DNA from: Streptomyces venezuelae
GTDB lineage: Bacteria; Actinomycetota; Actinomycetes; Streptomycetales; Streptomycetaceae
Reading direction: 5' to 3'
Assembly (NCBI RefSeq): GCF_008642275.1
Contig: NZ_CP029189.1
Coordinates: 5,306,501-5,370,500, forward strand
DNA: 64,000 nt
Positions within the stretch are counted from its first letter, which is position 1; the number at the start of each line of letters is the position of its first letter. Made by a program: the position numbers and the translations under genes. The notes under the pieces were generated by a model that worked only from the letters and a program-made list of their open reading frames with translations, made no database searches and was not told where the DNA came from. This document shows positions 42,011-50,397 of the stretch, piece after piece.

Positions 42011-42589
42011 ATGACCCGCGTGATCGCCGGCAGTGCCCGCGGGCGACGGCTGGCCGTGCCCCCCGGCACCGGCACCCGGCCGACCTCGGACCGGATGCGC
42101 GAAGGCCTCTTCTCCACCTGGGAGTCGCTGCACGGCGTGGAAGGGGCCCGGGTGCTCGACCTCTACGGCGGCTCCGGCGCCGTCGGCCTGGAGTCCCTCT
42201 CCCGGGGCGCCGCCCACACCCTGCTCGTGGAGGCGGACGCCAAGGCCGCCAAGGCGATCCGGGACAACATCCGCACGCTCGGCCTGCCGGGCGCGGAGTT
42301 CCGTGCGGGCAAGGCCGAGCAGATCGTGGCGGCCAGGGCCGCCGGGGACCCGTACGACGTCGTCTTCCTGGATCCGCCGTACGCCGTGGACAGCGCCGAC
42401 CTGCGGGAGATCCTCCTCACACTCCGGTCCAACGGCTGGATCACGGACGATGCGCTCGTCACCGTGGAGCGCAGCACCCGGAGCGGTGCGTTCCCGTGGC
42501 CCGAGGGCTTCGAGCCGCTCCGGTCGCGCAAGTACGGCGAGGGCACCCTTTGGTACGGCCGCGCCGCTTTCACCAGCGAAGACTCATGA
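42011..42589 (+). CDS. rsmD: 16S rRNA (guanine966-N2)-methyltransferase
   Basis: 192 residues. SAM motif I is VLDLYGGSGAVGLESLSRGA, the catalytic N6/N2-type motif IV is VFLDPPYAV at about residue 118, and TRPTSDRMREGLFSTWESL is the RsmD-specific start. It methylates G966 of 16S rRNA. coaD begins right at its stop, forming the widely conserved rsmD-coaD pair. Confidence 0.94.
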   Translation: MTRVIAGSARGRRLAVPPGTGTRPTSDRMREGLFSTWESLHGVEGARVLDLYGGSGAVGLESLSRGAAHTLLVEADAKAAKAIRDNIRTLGLPGAEFRAGKAEQIVAARAAGDPYDVVFLDPPYAVDSADLREILLTLRSNGWITDDALVTVERSTRSGAFPWPEGFEPLRSRKYGEGTLWYGRAAFTSEDS

Positions 42590-42603
42590 ACGAGGGAGTT
42601 CAG

Positions 42604-43083
42604 TTGCGCCGCGCCGTCTGTCCGGGGTCCTTCGATCCCATCCACAACGGACACCTCGACATCATCGGACGCGCCTCCAGGCTGTACGACGTCGTCCACG
42701 TCGCCGTGATGATCAACAAGTCGAAGCAGGGCCTGTTCACCGTCGAGGAGCGGGTCGAGATGATCCGCGAGGCGACGGCCGACTACGGCAACATCCAGGT
42801 CGAGGCCTTCCACGGCCTGCTCGTCGACTACTGCAAGCAGCGGGACATCCCGGCCATCGTCAAGGGCCTGCGCGCGGTCAGCGACTTCGACTACGAGCTT
42901 CAGATGGCCCAGATGAACCTGGGCCTGTCGGGGGTCGAGACGCTGTTCGTCCCGACCATCCCCACCTACAGCTTCCTGTCCTCCTCGCTGGTCAAGGAGG
43001 TCGCGACGTGGGGCGGCGACGTCGCCCACCTGCTGCCGGAGCACGTCCACGCGGCGCTCCTGGAGCGGCTGCGCAACCGCTGA
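42604..43083 (+). CDS. coaD: Phosphopantetheine adenylyltransferase
   Basis: 159 residues. It converts 4'-phosphopantetheine and ATP to dephospho-CoA. The class I nucleotidyltransferase motif GSFDPIHNGH is at residues 8-17 and the second motif is TIPTYSFLSSSLVKEVA. TTG 42604 is preferred because GAGGGAG lies five bases before it and the protein then starts MRRAVCPG like its relatives; ATG 42586, which overlaps the rsmD stop, would place that ribosome site inside the gene. Confidence 0.94.
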   Translation: MRRAVCPGSFDPIHNGHLDIIGRASRLYDVVHVAVMINKSKQGLFTVEERVEMIREATADYGNIQVEAFHGLLVDYCKQRDIPAIVKGLRAVSDFDYELQMAQMNLGLSGVETLFVPTIPTYSFLSSSLVKEVATWGGDVAHLLPEHVHAALLERLRNR

Positions 43084-43186
43084 CCGACTGACAGGGCGTC
43101 AGGCGGTGTCGGGGTCCCGCCCGGTGGCCTTACAGTCGTCCCGTCCGTCTCAGGAACCGCCCGAGGCCGAGAGAGTGCGAGCCCCC

Positions 43187-44281
43187 ATGGACGTGCAGAA
43201 GAAGCTCGACGAGATCGTCGCGGCCGTCGGCGGCGCCCGGTCCATGCCCATGTCGGCCTCCTGCGTGATCAACCGCGCCGAGCTGCTCGAACAGCTCGAA
43301 GAGGTGCGCCAGGCACTGCCCGGCTCGCTCGCACAGGCCCAGGAGCTCATCGGCGGCCGCGAGCAGATGGTCGAGGAGGCCCGCCGGGAGGCGGAGCGGA
43401 TCATCGACGCGGCCCACAACCAGCGCGGTTCGCTGATCTCCGACACCGAGATCGCGCGGCGCTCCCAGGCCGAGGCGGACCGGATCCTGGAGGAGGCCCG
43501 CCGGGAGGCCGAGGAGATCCGGGCCGAGGCCGACGACTACGTCGACAGCAAGCTCGCGAACTTCGAGGTCGTCCTGAGCAAGACCATCGGATCGGTGGAC
43601 CGGGGCCGGGAGAAGCTCCTGGGCCGCGGCCCGGGTCTGGACGAGCACGGCTATCCCGACATGGACGCACCCGAGCGCAGCCACGACCCCGAGACGCAGC
43701 GGCAGCAGGCGGACGCCTACGTCGACACCAAGCTGGCGACGTTCGAGGCGGTGCTCTCCAAGACCCTGGAGGCCGTGGGCCGCGGCCGCCAGAAGCTCCT
43801 CGGCCGGGTTCCGACGGACGACCTGGGTGTGCACATGGCCGCCCAGGAGGCGGTGGGCGGCCAGCAGTCCCGTTCGGCGAGCGACTCGGACTTCCTGGCG
43901 GGCCTGGCGGAGCCGGAGGCGCTGCACGCGCAGGCGCCGGTCCCGGCGCAGGCGGAGCCCGTGTACGACTCCTACGGCTACCAGCAGCCGGCCGCCCGTC
44001 AGCAGGACGCGTACCCCGCGGCGGGCACCGGTTCCACCGGAGCCGACTACGCCGCGCCCTATGCGGACCCGTACGCGGGCTACCAGCAGCAGCCGGACCC
44101 GTACGCCACCGCGGGCGGAGCCGCCGGAGCGGGCTACGCCGGGCATTACGACGCCCAGCAGCCCGACCCCTACGCCGCGTACCAGCCGCAGGCCCAGCAG
44201 CCCTCGCTCGACGAGACCAGCCTCTTCGACACGAGCATGATCAACCTGGATCAGCTGCGCCAGTACGAACAGGGACGCTGA
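43187..44281 (+). CDS. Coiled-coil protein (DivIVA/ATP-synthase-b-like), unknown function
   Basis: 364 residues. The N-terminal ~160 residues are a long charged coiled coil (MVEEARREAERIIDAA, AEADRILEEARREAEEI). Two copies of a ~33-residue unit follow, DDYVDSKLANFEVVLSKTIG (about 116) and DAYVDTKLATFEAVLSKTLE (about 176), each ending GREKLLGR or GRQKLLGR, with a 60-residue period. The C-terminal ~130 residues are Gln/Tyr/Pro-rich and disordered. Streptomyces homologues are annotated as cell-division-initiation or ATP synthase b-like, which is only structural similarity. ATG 43187 is chosen because upstream codons look unconserved. Confidence 0.82.
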   Translation: MDVQKKLDEIVAAVGGARSMPMSASCVINRAELLEQLEEVRQALPGSLAQAQELIGGREQMVEEARREAERIIDAAHNQRGSLISDTEIARRSQAEADRILEEARREAEEIRAEADDYVDSKLANFEVVLSKTIGSVDRGREKLLGRGPGLDEHGYPDMDAPERSHDPETQRQQADAYVDTKLATFEAVLSKTLEAVGRGRQKLLGRVPTDDLGVHMAAQEAVGGQQSRSASDSDFLAGLAEPEALHAQAPVPAQAEPVYDSYGYQQPAARQQDAYPAAGTGSTGADYAAPYADPYAGYQQQPDPYATAGGAAGAGYAGHYDAQQPDPYAAYQPQAQQPSLDETSLFDTSMINLDQLRQYEQGR

Positions 44282-44402
44282 ACCCGGATTGGGCTCAGAG
44301 CGAAGCGCCGGGTATCCTGGCTCTTCGGTCGCGCGTATGCGCCGCCATCTGTGCTGCCCGTACATGCGGAATAGAGCAGCATTCTTCGATCTTCAGCGAT
44401 CT

Positions 44403-45071
44403 GTGAAAGCAGGAACGGCCCTGAACACCCGCCTCGACCACCGCAACCCCCTCGTGTTCGACACGCACGAGCTGGGTCGGCGTCCTGGTGCCATGCAGCG
44501 GCTGTCCCGCGAGATCGACGCACCGGCGGACCTCGGTCTCGCCGGCGTGATCGGGGTGCCGGAAGGCGCCCCGGTGAAGCTCAGCCTCCGCCTGGAGTCG
44601 GTCATGGAAGGGGTGCTTGTCACAGGCACCGTCCGTGCATCGGCGACGGGGGAGTGCGTAAGGTGTCTGGAGGCCGTCGAGCGTGAGCTCAAGGCGGACT
44701 TCCAGGAGATGTTCTCGTACCCTGACGCCGACGACCGGGGCCGCAGCAAAGCGGAGCCGGCCGACGACGCCGAGGACGACGAGGACACGCTCTTCCTCGA
44801 GGACGGTTTGTTCGACCTCGAACCCGTGCTGCGTGATGCGGTGGTGCTCGCACTGCCGATGCAGCCGGTGTGCCGGGAGGACTGTCTCGGACTGTGCCCC
44901 GATTGCGGGCTCAGCCTGAACGACGACCCGGACCACCACCATGACGCCGTCGACATCCGTTGGGCGGCATTGCAAGGACTCGTCGTGACCGATCAGGACG
45001 GCGAGAAGGACAACATGAGCGGCACTGCCTCTGACGGAGTTCAGGGCGCCGCCGAGAAGCAGGAGAAGTAG
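44403..45071 (+). CDS. yceD: YceD/DUF177 protein
   Basis: About 222 residues. Domain marks are [48 protein letters not shown] and the C-terminal [17 protein letters not shown], giving a Cys cluster. YceD is encoded with rpmF almost everywhere and is linked to 23S rRNA processing and ribosome assembly. A 60-residue acidic stretch ([18 protein letters not shown]) separates its halves. GTG 44403 is uncertain because no clear ribosome site precedes it. rpmF starts three bases past its stop. Confidence 0.88.
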   Translation: MKAGTALNTRLDHRNPLVFDTHELGRRPGAMQRLSREIDAPADLGLAGVIGVPEGAPVKLSLRLESVMEGVLVTGTVRASATGECVRCLEAVERELKADFQEMFSYPDADDRGRSKAEPADDAEDDEDTLFLEDGLFDLEPVLRDAVVLALPMQPVCREDCLGLCPDCGLSLNDDPDHHHDAVDIRWAALQGLVVTDQDGEKDNMSGTASDGVQGAAEKQEK

Positions 45072-45073
45072 CC

Positions 45074-45247
45074 GTGGCTGTTCCGAAGCGGAAGATGTCG
45101 CGCAGCAACACGCGCCACCGCCGGTCGCAGTGGAAGGCTGCGGTCCCCACCCTGGTTTCGTGCGAGCGTTGCCAGGAGCCGAAGCTCCAGCACATTGCGT
45201 GCCCGAGCTGCGGCACCTACAACAAGCGCCAGGTCCTCGAGGTCTGA
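45074..45247 (+). CDS. rpmF: Ribosomal protein L32
   Basis: 57 residues, too short for most ORF callers. [20 protein letters not shown] is the universal L32 start, and the zinc ribbon has C30, C33, C43 and C46 (SCERCQ, ACPSCG). GTG 45074 has AGGAGAAG about 7 bases upstream inside the yceD end. Co-transcribed with yceD and rnc. Confidence 0.97.
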   Translation: MAVPKRKMSRSNTRHRRSQWKAAVPTLVSCERCQEPKLQHIACPSCGTYNKRQVLEV

Positions 45248-45266
45248 GCGGCTGGTGAGAGGCGCA

Positions 45267-46100
45267 ATGTCTGAGCTGTCCAACGCTGAGAAGCAGGCAG
45301 ACAGTAACAACGCGGCCTCGTCCCACACGCTTCTGGAAGGGCGGCTCGGGTATCAACTCGAGTCCGCCCTTCTGGTGCGTGCGCTGACCCACCGCTCGTA
45401 CGCGTACGAGAACGGCGGTCTGCCCACCAACGAACGCCTGGAGTTCCTCGGGGACTCCGTGCTGGGCCTGGTGGTCACGGACACGCTGTACACGACCCAC
45501 CCGGATCTCCCCGAAGGCCAGCTGGCCAAGCTTCGGGCCGCGGTGGTCAACTCGCGCGCACTGGCGGAGGTCGGACGCGGCCTCGAACTCGGCTCCTTCA
45601 TCCGGCTCGGCCGGGGCGAAGAGGGCACGGGAGGCCGGGACAAGGCCTCCATCCTCGCCGACACCCTGGAAGCGGTGATCGGCGCGGTCTACCTCGATCA
45701 GGGCCTCGACGCGGCCTCGGAGCTGGTCCACCGGCTCTTCGACCCGCTCATCGAGAAGTCCTCGAACCTCGGGGCCGGCCTGGACTGGAAGACCAGTCTC
45801 CAGGAACTCACGGCGGCCGAAGGCCTTGGCGTGCCCGAGTACCTGGTCTCCGAGACCGGTCCGGACCACGAGAAGACCTTCACTGCTGCCGCTCGCGTCG
45901 GTGGTGTCTCGTACGGCACCGGCACCGGCCGCAGCAAGAAGGAAGCGGAACAGCAGGCTGCGGAATCCGCCTGGCGCGGGATCCGTGCCGCCGCGGACGA
46001 GCGGACCGCGGCGGCTGCCGCCACCGCCGGGGTTCCGGCTTCGGCCGGGACCGGGAACGGCGCGGTGGCGACGCCCGCCGACCCGGCGCCGGAAGCCTGA
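45267..46100 (+). CDS. rnc: Ribonuclease III
   Basis: 277 residues. The signature [15 protein letters not shown] at about residues 56-70 carries the catalytic acids; [15 protein letters not shown] holds the second acidic pair, and the C-terminal double-stranded-RNA-binding domain runs [14 protein letters not shown] to [14 protein letters not shown]. In S. coelicolor rnc is absB, needed for antibiotic gene expression. A 35-residue Ala/Gly-rich tail extends past the domain. ATG 45267 follows GAGAGG; GTG 45255 is the alternative. Confidence 0.95.
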   Translation: MSELSNAEKQADSNNAASSHTLLEGRLGYQLESALLVRALTHRSYAYENGGLPTNERLEFLGDSVLGLVVTDTLYTTHPDLPEGQLAKLRAAVVNSRALAEVGRGLELGSFIRLGRGEEGTGGRDKASILADTLEAVIGAVYLDQGLDAASELVHRLFDPLIEKSSNLGAGLDWKTSLQELTAAEGLGVPEYLVSETGPDHEKTFTAAARVGGVSYGTGTGRSKKEAEQQAAESAWRGIRAAADERTAAAAATAGVPASAGTGNGAVATPADPAPEA

Positions 46101-46119
46101 CCCTTCCTTCGGGATGTAC

Positions 46120-46150
46120 CCGCCCGCCCCTGCGACGCAGGGGCGGGCGG
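46120..46150 (+). terminator. Terminator between rnc and mutM
   Basis: CCGCCCGCCCCTGC / GCAGGGGCGGGCGG, a 14-bp stem with loop GAC, lies 20 bp past the rnc stop and separates the yceD-rpmF-rnc unit from mutM. Confidence 0.8.
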
Positions 46151-46215
46151 CTGCGTTTCCGGGCGGCCGGTACGCTCGCCGGGAGCGTCAGATCCACTCC
46201 CACCGGAGGTGCCCC

Positions 46216-47085
46216 GTGCCCGAGTTGCCCGAAGTCGAAGTCGTGCGGCGGGGACTGGAGCGCTGGGTGGCCGGACGGACCGTCGAGGCCGTCGAGGTCC
46301 TGCATCCGCGGGCCGTCCGGCGCCATCCGGGGGGCGGTGCCGACTTCGCGGCACGGCTGCGCGGGGAGACCGTCGGGGTGCCGCAGCGGCGCGGGAAGTA
46401 CCTGTGGCTGCCGCTGGAGGGCAGGGACCTGTCCGTGCTGGGGCACCTCGGGATGAGCGGGCAGCTGCTCGTGCAGCCCACGGGCGCCCCCGACGAGAAG
46501 CACCTGCGGATCCGCGTGCGCTTCGCCGACGACGCCGGGACGGAGCTGCGCTTCGTGGACCAGCGGACCTTCGGCGGTCTCTCGCTGCACGAGGTCGCCG
46601 CCGGCAGCACCGAAGGACTGCCCGACGTGATCGCGCACATCGCGCGCGATCCCCTGGACCCGCTGTTCGACGAGGGCGCCTACCACCTCGCGCTGCGCGC
46701 CAAGCGGACCACCGTCAAGCGGGCGCTCCTGGACCAGTCCCTGATCAGCGGGGTCGGCAACATCTACGCGGACGAGGCGCTGTGGCGCGCCAGGCTGCAC
46801 TACGAGCGCCCCACGGCGGGCCTCACGCGCCCGCGGAGCGCGGAGCTCCTCGGCCATGCCCGGGACGTCATGAACGCCGCCCTCGCGGTCGGCGGCACCA
46901 GCTTCGACAGCCTGTACGTCAACGTGAACGGGGAGTCGGGCTACTTCGACCGTGCGCTCGACGCCTACGGCCGCGAGGACGAACCCTGCCGGCGCTGCGG
47001 TACGCCGATACGGCGGCGGCCGTGGATGAACCGGTCGAGCTACTTCTGCCCGCGGTGTCAGAGGCCGCCGCGCGTGGCGTCGTAG
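46216..47085 (+). CDS. mutM: Formamidopyrimidine-DNA glycosylase
   Basis: 289 residues. It excises 8-oxoguanine and formamidopyrimidines. After the initiator, [14 protein letters not shown] carries the catalytic Pro and Glu; [20 protein letters not shown] is the H2TH motif and [10 protein letters not shown]...CPRCQ the C-terminal zinc finger. GTG 46216 follows GGAGG. Its last 28 bases overlap the convergent HxlR gene. Confidence 0.95.
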   Translation: MPELPEVEVVRRGLERWVAGRTVEAVEVLHPRAVRRHPGGGADFAARLRGETVGVPQRRGKYLWLPLEGRDLSVLGHLGMSGQLLVQPTGAPDEKHLRIRVRFADDAGTELRFVDQRTFGGLSLHEVAAGSTEGLPDVIAHIARDPLDPLFDEGAYHLALRAKRTTVKRALLDQSLISGVGNIYADEALWRARLHYERPTAGLTRPRSAELLGHARDVMNAALAVGGTSFDSLYVNVNGESGYFDRALDAYGREDEPCRRCGTPIRRRPWMNRSSYFCPRCQRPPRVAS

Positions 47086-47462
47086 GACTGCCGGGCACCG
47101 AGTACGGTCGGCATGTTCCCCTCCAGGCAGTGGATGAGCGCGAGCAGCCGGTCCGCGACCTCGACGCCGAGCGGGGTCAGTTCGTAGTCGACGCGGGGCG
47201 GGTTCGTGGGCTGCGCCTCGCGGTTGACTATGCCGTCGCGCTCCAGCGCGTGCAGGGTCTGCGAGAGCATCTTCTCGCTCACGCCCTCCACCCGGCGGCG
47301 CAGCTCGTTGAAGCGGCACGGTCCTTCGCGCAGGGCGCCCACGGTGAGGCTGCCCCAGCGGCCGGTGACGTGTTCGAGGGTTTCCCGGGACGGGCAGGCG
47401 CGCGCGAAGACGTCGAACGGTTGTTCCGTTCCGGTGGCGTCGGTACAGGCAGGGGTCTCCAT
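47058..47462 (-). CDS. HxlR-family transcriptional regulator
   Basis: 134 residues. The winged helix of the HxlR/DUF24 type shows [49 protein letters not shown] and [19 protein letters not shown] Cys at residue 23 ([11 protein letters not shown]) and another before FNELRR could sense thiol stress, as in related quinone- or aldehyde-responsive members. It is divergent from a flavodoxin-like reductase, the normal arrangement for such regulators, with inverted repeats in the 127-bp gap. Confidence 0.92.
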   Translation of the reverse strand: METPACTDATGTEQPFDVFARACPSRETLEHVTGRWGSLTVGALREGPCRFNELRRRVEGVSEKMLSQTLHALERDGIVNREAQPTNPPRVDYELTPLGVEVADRLLALIHCLEGNMPTVLGARQSYDATRGGL

Positions 47463-47490
47463 GCGGACCAGCGTACCTCCGGGCAGCGCT

Positions 47491-47520
47491 AACCCGAGGG
47501 TTGCGCTTTCTAAAAGTTAG
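47491..47520. promoter_or_regulatory. Inverted repeats in the HxlR / flavoprotein divergent promoter
   Basis: AACCC-GA-GGGTT (47491-47502) is a 12-bp palindrome. CTAAC (47489-47493) is mirrored by GTTAG (47516-47520). Both lie just outside the regulator start, where HxlR proteins usually bind. Confidence 0.4.
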
Positions 47521-47589
47521 TGGTTCTCTTTCTCTCGTCGCACCACGCCCCGTGCCGCGACGAGAGTGTTCCCGAGGGAGAGATCAGCC

Positions 47590-48201
47590 TTGTCCGCAAA
47601 CACGCACACCCCCGTCGTCTCGATCGCCTACCACTCCGGCTACGGCCACACCGCCGTCGTCGCCGAGGCCGTCCGCAGCGGCGCCGTGGACGCCGGAGCC
47701 ACCGTGCACCTGATCAAGGTCGACGAGATCGACGACGCGCAGTGGGAGCTGCTCGACGCCTCCGACGCGATCGTCTTCGGCTCCCCGACGTACATGGGCA
47801 CCGCCTCCGGCGCCTTCCACGTCTTCGCCGAGGCTTCCTCGAAGCGCTGGTTCGGCGACGCCTGGCAGGACAAGGTGGCCGCCGGCTTCACGAACTCCGC
47901 GTCCAAGAGCGGCGACAAGCTGCACACCCTGCAGTTCTTCCAGATCCTGGCCGCGCAGCACGGCATGAGCTGGATCAACCTGGGTCTGAAGCCGGGCTGG
48001 AACTCCAGCACCGCCTCCGAGAACGACCTCAACCGTCTCGGCTTCTTCGCCGGCGCCGCCGCCCAGTCCAACTCCGACGAGGGTGCGGACGCGGTCCACA
48101 AGGCCGACATCGCGACCGCCGAGCACCTCGGCCGCCGTGTCACCGAGCAGACCCGCATCGTCATCGCGGGCCGTGCGGCCCTGGCCGCCGCCGCGGTCTG
48201 A
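47590..48201 (+). CDS. Flavodoxin-like NAD(P)H-dependent oxidoreductase (WrbA family)
   Basis: 203 residues. The FMN phosphate loop SIAYHSGYGHTAVVAEAV lies near residue 12, the isoalloxazine-binding FGSPTYMGTASGAFHVFAE in the middle, and FTNSASKSGDKLHTLQFF next. Such enzymes reduce quinones or azo/nitro compounds with NAD(P)H. TTG 47590 is chosen for GGGAGAG seven bases upstream; GTG 47566 would put that site inside the gene. The divergent HxlR regulator probably controls it. Confidence 0.9.
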   Translation: MSANTHTPVVSIAYHSGYGHTAVVAEAVRSGAVDAGATVHLIKVDEIDDAQWELLDASDAIVFGSPTYMGTASGAFHVFAEASSKRWFGDAWQDKVAAGFTNSASKSGDKLHTLQFFQILAAQHGMSWINLGLKPGWNSSTASENDLNRLGFFAGAAAQSNSDEGADAVHKADIATAEHLGRRVTEQTRIVIAGRAALAAAAV

Positions 48202-48219
48202 GCCCTCACGGGCCCCGTC

Positions 48220-49194
48220 TCAGAAGCCGAAGTCCTGGGTCCACCAGGGGCCGCCGGCCGCGACGTGGACGCCCACGCCCAGGGTGCGGAACTCGCAGTT
48301 CAGGATGTTCGCCTTGTGGTCCGGGCTGTTCATCCAGGCCTTCATCACGGCCTCGGCGTCACCCTGCCCGCGGGCTATGTTCTCGCCGCCGAGGCCCGAG
48401 ATGCCGGCCTTGGCGGCGCGGTCCCAGGGGCTGTTGCCCTCGGGGTCCTCGTGGCCGAAGAAGCCGCGGGTGGCCATGTCCAGGCTGAAGGCCCCGGCCA
48501 GCGTCGCGAGCGGCGGATTGGCCCGGACCGGTCCGCACCCGGCCAGCGCGCGCTCCTGGTTCACGAGGTCGACGACGGCCGCCTCCTCGGCGGAGTGCCC
48601 GTCCAGGGGCGGGCGGGGTGCGGGCGTGGCCGACTTCGAGGGTGCCGGGGCCGGAGCCCGGGTCGTGGCGGGGGCCGGGGCGGTCGGCGTGACCGGTGCG
48701 GCCGCGGTGGTGCGTGAGGACTCCGGGGTCGGAGCCTCGGTGGACGGCGTCTTCGCGGCCGGGGTCTTGGCGGCCGGGGTCGGCGTGGCCGACGGGGAGG
48801 GGGAGGAGCTCGGCGGGGCCGACGCCGAGGGCGAGACGCCGGCGGAGCCGCTCGGGGAGGCGGACGCCGACGGGGAGGCCGGAGCCGGGGCCTTCGGGGA
48901 CGCGCTGCCCGCCCCGGTGCCCGCGGAGGCGCGGCCGGACAGGTTCGCGAGGCCGTTCTGCTGCTGGAGCGCGGTGCCCGGGCCGGTCGAGGCCCCGGCC
49001 CCGGCCTCCGTGGTGGGGGCGTCCGTACCGCTGACGCCCACATAGGGGAAGGAGCCGCCGACCGGCACCATGCCGGTGGTGACGGCCGCGGTGCCGAGGG
49101 CGACGGCCACCGAGACGCCCAGCAGGCCGGTGCGCAGGGCGGTGCCGCGCTTGCCGCCGCCGTGCGGCGGGGCGGGGAGTCGGTGACGGCCCAT
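48220..49194 (-). CDS. Secreted or membrane-anchored CAP-domain protein
   Basis: 324 residues. One N-terminal hydrophobic segment (about 20-40, TGLLGVSVAVALGTAAVTTG) acts as signal or anchor. About 120 Pro/Ser/Thr/Ala-rich residues then span the wall, followed by a CAP/SCP-PR1 domain (about 205-324) with VVDLVNQERALAGCGPV, GFFGHEDPEGNSPWDRAAKAG, GENIARGQGDAEAVMKAWMNSPDHKANILN and VAAGGPWWTQDFG. The His and Glu of the CAP cavity are present. The role of bacterial CAP proteins is mostly unknown. ATG 49194 follows AGGAAGG. Confidence 0.9.
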   Translation of the reverse strand: MGRHRLPAPPHGGGKRGTALRTGLLGVSVAVALGTAAVTTGMVPVGGSFPYVGVSGTDAPTTEAGAGASTGPGTALQQQNGLANLSGRASAGTGAGSASPKAPAPASPSASASPSGSAGVSPSASAPPSSSPSPSATPTPAAKTPAAKTPSTEAPTPESSRTTAAAPVTPTAPAPATTRAPAPAPSKSATPAPRPPLDGHSAEEAAVVDLVNQERALAGCGPVRANPPLATLAGAFSLDMATRGFFGHEDPEGNSPWDRAAKAGISGLGGENIARGQGDAEAVMKAWMNSPDHKANILNCEFRTLGVGVHVAAGGPWWTQDFGF

Positions 49195-49329
49195 CGGAGC
49201 GTGCCTTCCTTGCCGGGTCAAGATCATCCCTTACCCACCCAAATGGGTGAGTTCATTGGTGCGCGACTGTACGCCATGGGGCCTGGGGGCGATGTGTCCC
49301 GAAAGTGCCCGCCCGGTTAGCGTTCACGC

Positions 49330-49611
49330 ATGAACGAAGACGTCCGTCTGATCGCCTGGGTGCGCGGTCGTGTGCAGGGAGTGGGCTTCCGCTGGTTCAC
49401 CAGGGAGAACGCACTGGAGATCGGAGGGGTCGTCGGCTTCGCGCTCAACCTCGACGACGGGCGAGTGCAGGTGGTCGCCGAAGGTCAACGTGAGAATTGC
49501 CACCGGCTGCTCGACTGGCTGCGCTCTTCCGACACGCCCGGCCGGGTCGACGGAGTGACAGAGATCTGGGGCACACCGCGCGGTGGCTACGACGGTTTCG
49601 GGATGCGGTGA
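49330..49611 (+). CDS. acyP: Acylphosphatase
   Basis: 93 residues. [23 protein letters not shown] includes the catalytic Arg (about 21) in GVGFR, and [18 protein letters not shown] includes the catalytic Asn. The end [15 protein letters not shown] is typical. It hydrolyses acyl phosphates such as carbamoyl or acetyl phosphate. ATG 49330 lies close to a preceding TTAGCGT box, so a short or absent leader is likely. Confidence 0.95.
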   Translation: MNEDVRLIAWVRGRVQGVGFRWFTRENALEIGGVVGFALNLDDGRVQVVAEGQRENCHRLLDWLRSSDTPGRVDGVTEIWGTPRGGYDGFGMR

Positions 49612-49959
49612 CCGATCGACTGATCATGCACTCATCACATCTCCGGTCGTCCGCACCCGGTCGGAACTGCGCCTTCGTCGTCGACGCGTTGCCGACGGGG
49701 GCGATCCGTGGAAGGCTCGAAGATGAGGATGATCTCCACAGCCCTTGCGGGGACCGGGGTGCCCGCCGATACGGGGCGTGATCGTGTTGACCGTCAAACT
49801 TTTTGGTGAGACGCTGGAAGCCCCGCGCACCTGAGCTGTTTGGCAGTGTTGGCAGTAGCAAGCGCAGTGATTGTCAGTCGCTGCCGGACATCCGCGGGTG
49901 CGATTCCCTCACGACCCACACCGCTTCGGTCGGTCACTCAGTGTGGAGGACCATCCATC
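49612..49959. other. Gene-free region between acyP and the 72-residue gene
   Basis: 348 bases, markedly less GC-rich than the surroundings in its second half (TCAAACTTTTTGG). ORFs here have no coding-like codon pattern. It probably holds the promoter and 5' leader of the small gene upstream of smc; no strong hairpin was noticed. Confidence 0.5.
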
Positions 49960-50178
49960 ATGGCAAAGGCGCTTCTCGGTTACGTCGGCGGTTCCGACCC
50001 GCGACTCCTCGCCGAGATGCGACGGCTTCAGCAGCGCGTCCAGGACCTTGAGTCCGAGCTCGTACGGATTCAGTCCGAAAATGACGCGCTGAACGCGGCC
50101 GCCGCTCAGCACGACGGAGACTCGCTGCTCGGCAGCATCGACATCGACGTACCCCAGGCGGAGCCTGCGCTCACCTGA
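49960..50178 (+). CDS. 72-residue coiled-coil protein encoded upstream of smc
   Basis: MAKALLGYVGGSDPRLLAEM is followed by RRLQQRVQDLESELVRIQSE, a clear heptad coiled coil, and an acidic end. It has no membrane span. I recall near-identical small proteins in many streptomycetes, all annotated hypothetical. ATG 49960 follows GGAGGA. A Rho-independent-type terminator closes it, so it is a separate, probably well-expressed transcript rather than part of the smc unit. Confidence 0.85.
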   Translation: MAKALLGYVGGSDPRLLAEMRRLQQRVQDLESELVRIQSENDALNAAAAQHDGDSLLGSIDIDVPQAEPALT

Positions 50179-50222
50179 CCCGCGCTTCACTCGTCGCTCG
50201 ATTCCAGCCCCGCATGATCTGC

Positions 50223-50244
50223 AAGGGACGCTCCGGCGTCCCTT
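50223..50244 (+). terminator. Terminator after the 72-residue gene
   Basis: AAGGGACGC-TCCG-GCGTCCCTT (9-bp stem) is followed by CTTTCTTTCC, giving a pyrimidine-rich, Rho-independent-like end. Confidence 0.85.
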
Positions 50245-50397
50245 CTTTCTTTCCTCGCCGTCCTCGCCGGCCCCTCCCCCCGACCGCCGTGCCACGGACC
50301 GACCACAGGGCCAGGTGGGGGGCCTGATCCCGTTGGCGTCAGTTGTGCCCAGCACCTTCATGGGTGAAACCGAACGCGAAAGGTAGAGTCCGGCGGC

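Noticed and set aside
49340..49900. Small minus-strand frames over and after acyP
   Set aside because: They are antisense to acyP or in low-coding sequence, with no ribosome site.
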